Shown here one piece after another: positions 6,727 through 10,605 of a DNA stretch of 10,605 nucleotides. The stretch covers positions 1 through 10,605 of the forward strand of contig CALKWP010000032.1 of the NCBI GenBank assembly GCA_938004075.1, given 5' to 3'. Source of the DNA: an uncultured Methanomassiliicoccales archaeon (GTDB taxonomy: Archaea; Thermoplasmatota; Thermoplasmata; SG8-5). Below the pieces are notes generated by a model. It did no database searches. It saw only the letters and a list, made by a program, of their open reading frames with translations, and had not been told where the DNA came from. The first letter of the stretch is position 1, and the number at the start of each line of letters is the position of its first letter. The position numbers and the translations under genes are program-made.

Positions 6727-7829
6727 CACATCATCTCCAGTTCCGCTTTCAGGCCTTTCTCTGGCACCGGGAATACCAGCAATCTTTCCGGGTCAAAATG
6801 CACATTTATCTTGTCTCCCTCGTCGAACTTGTGCGCAATCGAGCTGGGCAACCTGGCATGCACAACATGGCCGTTGTCCAGGGCTATCTCAAAATCAGTG
6901 AAGCGGCCAAGGAACAATTTTCTCTCCACTGTTCCAGGAAAATCGTTGACGCCATCCTTCGCCTCCTTCTCCATGATTGTGAATTCCGTTTTTATGCCAG
7001 CAACGGCTTTCGCGCCGACCTCAAGATTGGTTGCGGCTATATCGTAGGTCCTGCCTGATTCGCCGGTCAGACGGGAACCGGTTCCCGTTTTGCCTGTCAG
7101 AGTCCCCTCCATGAAATTCGCTTCGCCTATGAAATGATGGATGAACGGACTCGCAGGCTTATTGAACATTTCCTGGGGGGTACCGGACTGTATTATTTTC
7201 CCGTCCCTGAGCATGATGATCCTGTCTGAGATTGTGAGCGCTTCTTCCTGGTCATGGGTGACGTGAATGGCTGTCATGCCCATGTCCTTGACAAGTTTCT
7301 TGAGCTCATGCCTCAGGTCCAACCTCAGTCTCGCATCCAGCGCGCGGAGCGGTTCATCCAGCAACAGGATTCTCGCATCCGCGCATAATGCTCTAGCCAG
7401 CGCATTTCGCTGCTGCATGCCGCCGCTGAGCTCATGGGGTAACGCGTCCTTCCGGTCATATAGATGGACCATCTCAAGCATCTCGCGGCCGATTATGTCC
7501 ACTTTCTCGGAATCCCACCCCCTTGCAATCGGCCCGAAAATTGTGTTCTGCCAGGCGTTCATGTGAGGGAACAACGAATATGTCTGGGAAAGGAAGGTCA
7601 CCATCCTATCTTCGGGAGGAAGCTCATCCACGCATTTCCCATCGATATGGATGCTTCCGGATGTCTGCTTCTCAAGTCCGGCAATCAACCTGAGAAGTGT
7701 GGTCTTTCCCGCGCCGGTCGGGCCCAGGATAGTCAGGTACTCGCCATCCTTCACAGTGAGGTCCAGGGAATCAATGGCAACAAGATCGCCAAAGACCTTT
7801 TTCAGATTCCTGATGATTATTTCTGGCAT
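6726..7829 (-). CDS. ABC transporter ATP-binding protein with TOBE domain (first ATPase of operon)
   Basis: This 367-residue ATPase is colinear with its downstream paralogue: Walker A GPTGAGKTT (36-44), Q82, signature LSGGMQQR (134-141), Walker B ILLLDEP (154-160) and H192 fall at identical positions. The D-loop reads RALD in place of SALD. The C-terminal TOBE-like region (from about 240) places it with the PotA/FbpC/WtpC group. In the segment where the paralogue has its cysteine repeats, this one has 'GKTGTGSRLTGESG', without cysteine. An upstream in-frame start at 7907 would add 26 residues inside the permease gene. I prefer the ATG at 7829, which lies 2 nt after the permease stop, has GGAG at 7838-7841 at 8-nt spacing, and opens MPEI like the paralogue. 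The two ATPases probably form a heterodimer under the fused permease, though two homodimers serving different transporters cannot be excluded. Confidence 0.92.
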   Translation of the reverse strand: MPEIIIRNLKKVFGDLVAIDSLDLTVKDGEYLTILGPTGAGKTTLLRLIAGLEKQTSGSIHIDGKCVDELPPEDRMVTFLSQTYSLFPHMNAWQNTIFGPIARGWDSEKVDIIGREMLEMVHLYDRKDALPHELSGGMQQRNALARALCADARILLLDEPLRALDARLRLDLRHELKKLVKDMGMTAIHVTHDQEEALTISDRIIMLRDGKIIQSGTPQEMFNKPASPFIHHFIGEANFMEGTLTGKTGTGSRLTGESGRTYDIAATNLEVGAKAVAGIKTEFTIMEKEAKDGVNDFPGTVERKLFLGRFTDFEIALDNGHVVHARLPSSIAHKFDEGDKINVHFDPERLLVFPVPEKGLKAELEMM

Positions 7830-7831
7830 GC

Positions 7832-9823
7832 TCACCTCTCCGCTTTCCTGGTTATGTATCTCATTACCATCATCGTGATGAAGGTGATCGCTATCAATAC
7901 AATGCATGCCAGCGCTGCCGGGTAGTAGCTTCCTACCTTGACAAGCCCGACAATGTAAACCGGCACGGTGTTCGCATCCTTGACGACCGCCAACGTGGCG
8001 CCAGTCTCCCCAAGACTTCTGGTGAATGCCATTATCGCTCCGGCCAGTATCGAGAATTTTATGGACGGGTACATTATTTTCTTGAACACGAACATGGGTT
8101 TCGCGCCCAGGGTTCTGGCCGTCTCCTCATAAGTCGGGTCAAGCTCCTCCAGTGCGCCGGCAACGTTCCTGACTACCAGGGGGAAGGTAAAGGCCAGATG
8201 CGCGGATATGACAAGGAACAGAGCCATTTCGATGCTCATAGAGTTCCAGAACATTCCCAGTGAGACGCCCAGCGCGGCAGTTGGAACGATTAGCGGCATG
8301 TTCACAAGCACGTCCAGGATGTTGGAGAGCATCTTGTTCTTCCCCCTGACGATCAATATGGCCAGCGGGACGCCGAAGAGAATGTTCAACAGGGTTATCA
8401 CACCCGCCACAAGGAAAGAGAACCCCATGGATAGCCAGAACGTTCCCCAGTCCACCGGGGCCGGTTCGCCGGTGAAGACAAAGCTGAAGATGAAGAATGA
8501 TGGAATGAGAAGAACCAGCACCATGAAGATCATGGCCAGGGCATCCTTCAATTTGGGAACCGCGCCTTTGCTGAGGAGCCGCTCGGGCCCAGGCATGACC
8601 TTTCTCAAAGGCAGCTTGAATTTCATGATGACTATCTTGACCACGACCAGAAGGGCCAGGGAGATTAGCACCAGCAGCATTGCAGTGAAAGCCAACTGCG
8701 GCTCGAAGCCGCCGGCATGCTTCCACGCGCCGATGAGCGTCGGCCCGGTCTGCATCGGATACGCCATGTCGGAGAGCCAGGGAGTCAGCATGGCCAGGGC
8801 GGCAACGGTTCCGCCGGTCTCGCTCAGACTCCTTGAGAAGCAGAGGATGATTCCAGTCACAAGGCCGGCTCTGAAAAGCGGAAGCGTGATGGTTCTGGCA
8901 ACAGTCAGCGGCGGAGCGCCGAGCGTCTGGGCGGCTACCTCGTAGTTGATGTCTATCTCATGTAGAATGGCTGCCAGCGAGCGCACCATGTAAGGGTAAG
9001 AGAACACGATATGCAGCAGGATGATGAGGATGAACGGGGATGAAGTCAGACCAAGGCCGGCGCCGGGAATCTTCGGGGTCACTGCCCAGAACAGGGCGGT
9101 CGAGAATCCCAGCGCGGCGGTGGGAATGGCCAGCGGCATGTCGATCAGAGTATCGAGATACTTCTTTCCCCGGAAATTCTTCCTGACCATGAGCCAGGCC
9201 ATGGGAAGCCCCGCGATGAAATCTATGATTGTGACTATGGTTGCGATGACGAACGAGACCTTCATGGCATCCCAGATTAGGTCCATGGGCCTTGCGCTGC
9301 CCGCGCGGAGGTACAGGGGCCCCTCCCAGGAATCCAAGTAGTTTCCACTGGCATCTCGCATCGTGACGTTCTGCGTTACGGTGCCTACATGGTTTATCTC
9401 GTTGTGGGTGCTGTTTGCCAGTATTGGGATATTGTAATTCCCGGACGGAAGCTCGTCTCCTTTCGAGAAATATGTTTTGACGCTGTCATCGGTATTCTCG
9501 AAAACTGTGTAATTGAGGCGAACTGTCCCGGGTGAGTCTATCACCACCCCCAGCTGATTGTAAATCGTTATGTCGATTATGTCATAGGTGTGGAAGGCAA
9601 GTTTCGTATTTCCCGATTCCAGGATAATAAGCTGAGGGGTTGGTTCCGGCGGTGTCGTGAAAATATCGCTCTGGATATTGTTCCAGTCCGTTATCGCATA
9701 GCTCAGCACGAAAAGGGTCGGGATTATGACCATGACCAGGAAGAACAGTATCACGATGCCGTACCAGGCCTTCACAGTGCCTTTTCTGGATAATACGGAT
9801 TCAATTCTCTTCGCCAGGCTCAT
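7832..9823 (-). CDS. fused two-domain ABC transporter permease (PstC/PstA-equivalent role, iron/thiamine/molybdate-type)
   Basis: This 663-residue integral membrane protein contains two BPD_transp_1 permease domains in one chain. Each has an EAA loop that contacts an ATPase: 'EIDINYEVAAQTLGAPP' (289-305) and 'ELDPTYEETARTLGAKP' (560-576). Paired segments show internal duplication: 'MPLAIPTAALGFSTALFW' (229-246) against 'MPLIVPTAALGVSLGMFW' (509-526), and 'SRSLSETGGTVA' against 'TRSLGETGATLA'. Unusually, about 135 residues (roughly 45-180) lie between the first membrane span (22-44) and the next. This segment is beta-rich, contains sequons at N104, N137 and N152, and must face outside. The ATG at 9823 has GGAG at 9831-9834, 7 nt upstream. 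It is the first gene of a four-gene operon and diverges from the binding-protein gene. Fused permeases are typical of FbpB/ThiP-like importers, while phosphate systems normally use separate PstC and PstA; phosphate as substrate is inferred from context. Confidence 0.88.
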   Translation of the reverse strand: MSLAKRIESVLSRKGTVKAWYGIVILFFLVMVIIPTLFVLSYAITDWNNIQSDIFTTPPEPTPQLIILESGNTKLAFHTYDIIDITIYNQLGVVIDSPGTVRLNYTVFENTDDSVKTYFSKGDELPSGNYNIPILANSTHNEINHVGTVTQNVTMRDASGNYLDSWEGPLYLRAGSARPMDLIWDAMKVSFVIATIVTIIDFIAGLPMAWLMVRKNFRGKKYLDTLIDMPLAIPTAALGFSTALFWAVTPKIPGAGLGLTSSPFILIILLHIVFSYPYMVRSLAAILHEIDINYEVAAQTLGAPPLTVARTITLPLFRAGLVTGIILCFSRSLSETGGTVAALAMLTPWLSDMAYPMQTGPTLIGAWKHAGGFEPQLAFTAMLLVLISLALLVVVKIVIMKFKLPLRKVMPGPERLLSKGAVPKLKDALAMIFMVLVLLIPSFFIFSFVFTGEPAPVDWGTFWLSMGFSFLVAGVITLLNILFGVPLAILIVRGKNKMLSNILDVLVNMPLIVPTAALGVSLGMFWNSMSIEMALFLVISAHLAFTFPLVVRNVAGALEELDPTYEETARTLGAKPMFVFKKIMYPSIKFSILAGAIMAFTRSLGETGATLAVVKDANTVPVYIVGLVKVGSYYPAALACIVLIAITFITMMVMRYITRKAER

Positions 9824-10098
9824 TGATTTACTCCTTTTTCTGTATTCCCATAATGCTTGAATGTACCTATACCTATTCTCTATAGGATATATAGATTATA
9901 TAATTTTCAAGGATATTCAAGTCTGCTGCAATGGGGCAATATATTTTTTCGATTGGCGATTATTGATTGCTGGCAGGTGTTATATCCCTGCTACCAATTA
10001 AATACTAATATAGTCTATAATGTTCTCTATATATATCTATATTTTATGTCGAATTACAATATATTCATGTCCCACTTTGGCTACCACGGTGATATCCG
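9824..10098. promoter_or_regulatory. divergent AT-rich regulatory region between permease operon and pstS
   Basis: This 275-nt region holds promoters in both directions and is much richer in A+T than the genes. Near the permease side are a tandem ACCTAT ACCTAT (9865-9876) and an inverted repeat CCTAT-TCTCT-ATAGG (9872-9886), followed by TATA-like runs to about 9903. Near pstS are CTATATATATC and CTATATTTTA (10027-10046). The nonamer TTCTCTATA occurs on the plus strand at 9876-9884 and again at 10023-10031, once near each promoter, which could be a shared operator. Shine-Dalgarno sites lie at the ends: GGAG (minus, 9831-9834) and GGTGA (plus, 10088-10092). The likely trans-acting factor is the AbrB-PhoU protein, but nothing in the sequence proves this. 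Confidence 0.55.
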
Positions 10099-10102
10099 AT
10101 GA
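10046..10102 (+). CDS. possible 11- or 18-residue leader peptide overlapping the pstS start
   Basis: An ORF from ATG 10046 encodes MSNYNIFMSHFGYHGDIR; an internal ATG at 10067 gives the last 11 residues. Its TGA overlaps the pstS start as ATGA (10099-10102), an arrangement typical of translational coupling. The ATG at 10067 lies about 25 nt beyond a TATA-like element (10038-10046), the spacing expected for a leaderless archaeal transcript. No Shine-Dalgarno precedes either ATG. It may be chance; the pstS gene also has its own ribosome site within this ORF. Confidence 0.2.
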   Translation: MSNYNIFMSHFGYHGDIR

Positions 10103-10559
10103 GATATGACGACAGAGGAATATCGACAACGATAATGGCTGGGATAATTGCGGCAGTGATAGTAATGGCAGGGATAACCTATCTGGCCATGAGGCCGGAT
10201 GATGAGAATGCTAAAATAAAATTAACTCAGACCGGCTCTAGCACGGTGCTTCCGTTGGCTGTTGCATGGGCTGAGGAATTCGAAGGCGCCGAGATATCTG
10301 TTTCCGGTGGTGGCTCAAGTCATGGGCTCAATGCCTTGCTTCTGGGCGAGGCGGACCTGGGAGACGCAAGCCGGCTGATGAAGGCTTCTGATTATAAAGC
10401 GGTAGGCGGCAATGAAACGCTTGTCAGCTCAGACGGCACAGCTACCGGACCCGCGCCATCCGGTGTGTGGCCCCAGAAGTGGGTAATTGCTTATGATGTG
10501 CTTGCGACCGTGGTCAACAACCAGAACACATGGGCCAAACAGCTCACCTACGACCAGCT
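10099..10559 (+). CDS. pstS: PstS-type phosphate-binding protein, 3' truncated
   Basis: The first 154 residues are genuine; the gene then runs into adapter sequence. It is the extracytoplasmic solute-binding protein of the transporter encoded divergently. Family hallmarks are 'TGSSTVLPLAVAWAEEF' (45-61), matching the ligand-binding GSTTV region, 'SGGGSSHGLNALLLGEADLG' (69-88) followed by ASR, and 'WVIAYDVLATVVN' (128-140) leading to 'LTYDQL'. The N-terminus, MRYDDRG then ISTTIMAG, is a short charged stretch with Arg-Gly before a hydrophobic segment (8-31). It looks like an archaeal class III (pilin-like) signal cut after G7, although an uncleaved anchor is possible. The ATG at 10099 has GGTGA at 10088-10092, 6 nt upstream. 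A complete PstS is usually about 300-380 residues, so more than half is probably missing. Phosphate specificity is supported by the neighbouring PhoU-type genes; other oxyanions cannot be excluded from this fragment. Confidence 0.85.
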
Positions 10560-10605
10560 AGATCGGAAGAGCACACGTCTGAACTCCAGTCACGAATCAC
10601 CATCT
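10560..10605 (+). other. Illumina TruSeq adapter contamination at contig end
   Basis: From the A at 10560 the sequence reads AGATCGGAAGAGCACACGTC and continues without mismatch through the standard 34-nt TruSeq index adapter to 10593. It is followed by an 8-nt index-like block GAATCACC (10594-10601) and ATCT (10602-10605), the start of the post-index adapter segment. Translated in the pstS frame it gives DRKSTRLNSSHESPS; RKSTRLNSSH is a familiar contaminant peptide. These bases are not from the organism. The A at 10560 could be genomic or adapter. Confidence 0.97.

Noticed and set aside
7830..7907. Longer start for the first ATPase, adding 26 residues
   Set aside because: The added stretch is His/Asp-rich with no family match and lies wholly within permease coding sequence. 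The ATG at 7829 is well spaced from GGAG and matches the paralogue's start.
8208..8945. 245-codon plus-strand ORF opposite the permease gene
   Set aside because: It is a shadow of the permease frame; composition and content match no protein family and no ribosome site is present.
9857..10102. 81-codon plus-strand ORF in the divergent promoter
   Set aside because: It starts at a TTG without a ribosome site, has AT-driven composition (many Tyr, Ile, Asn) and spans the promoter elements. Only its last codons are considered, as a possible leader peptide.
10561..10605. Basic, Ser-rich 15-residue C-terminal tail of PstS as a novel feature
   Set aside because: It is the translation of the sequencing adapter.

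Overview
The window looks like a piece of an archaeal genome, most likely an uncultured euryarchaeon of the Thermoplasmata type. Pointers to this are an AbrB-PhoU fusion, a Ras-like GTPase beside a membrane protein with a longin/roadblock-like tail, an archaeal pilin-type signal on a solute-binding protein, Shine-Dalgarno sites (GGAG/GGTG) in front of most genes, and AT-rich TATA-like promoters between genes of moderate GC. The lineage is inference; no rRNA or other marker gene is present. The last 46 bases are an Illumina TruSeq adapter, so the right edge is a contig end and not genomic sequence.

Left part (1-3786). A 5'-truncated surface protein with CARDB-like beta repeats, one membrane span and a cytosolic longin/roadblock-like domain (+) meets a Ras-like small GTPase (-) tail to tail with a 3-nt gap. 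A 121-nt promoter region separates the GTPase from a divergent M50 site-2 protease with a PDZ domain (+).

Right part (3789-10559) is a phosphate-uptake locus. On the minus strand, in transcription order, are a fused two-domain ABC permease (9823-7832), two paralogous TOBE-bearing ABC ATPases (7829-6726 and 6726-5575) and a DUF47/PhoU-like protein (5582-4908). They are packed with gaps or overlaps of +2, -1 and -8 nt, so they form one translationally coupled operon. A GC-rich hairpin (4862-4887) follows it, and then comes a separately promoted AbrB-PhoU regulator (4790-3789). Diverging from the permease across a 275-nt AT-rich region is a PstS-type binding protein on the plus strand, cut off at the contig end.

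How it fits together: the binding protein would catch phosphate outside the membrane, the fused permease would carry it across, two non-identical ATPases would drive it, and DUF47 and AbrB-PhoU would tune transport or transcription. The system departs from textbook PstSCAB: the permease halves are fused and of the iron/thiamine/molybdate type, the ATPases resemble PotA/FbpC and not PstB, and one ATPase carries a four-cysteine octapeptide repeat. I see no rRNA, tRNA, CRISPR array, insertion sequence or integrase. No gene-free stretch exceeds 300 nt.
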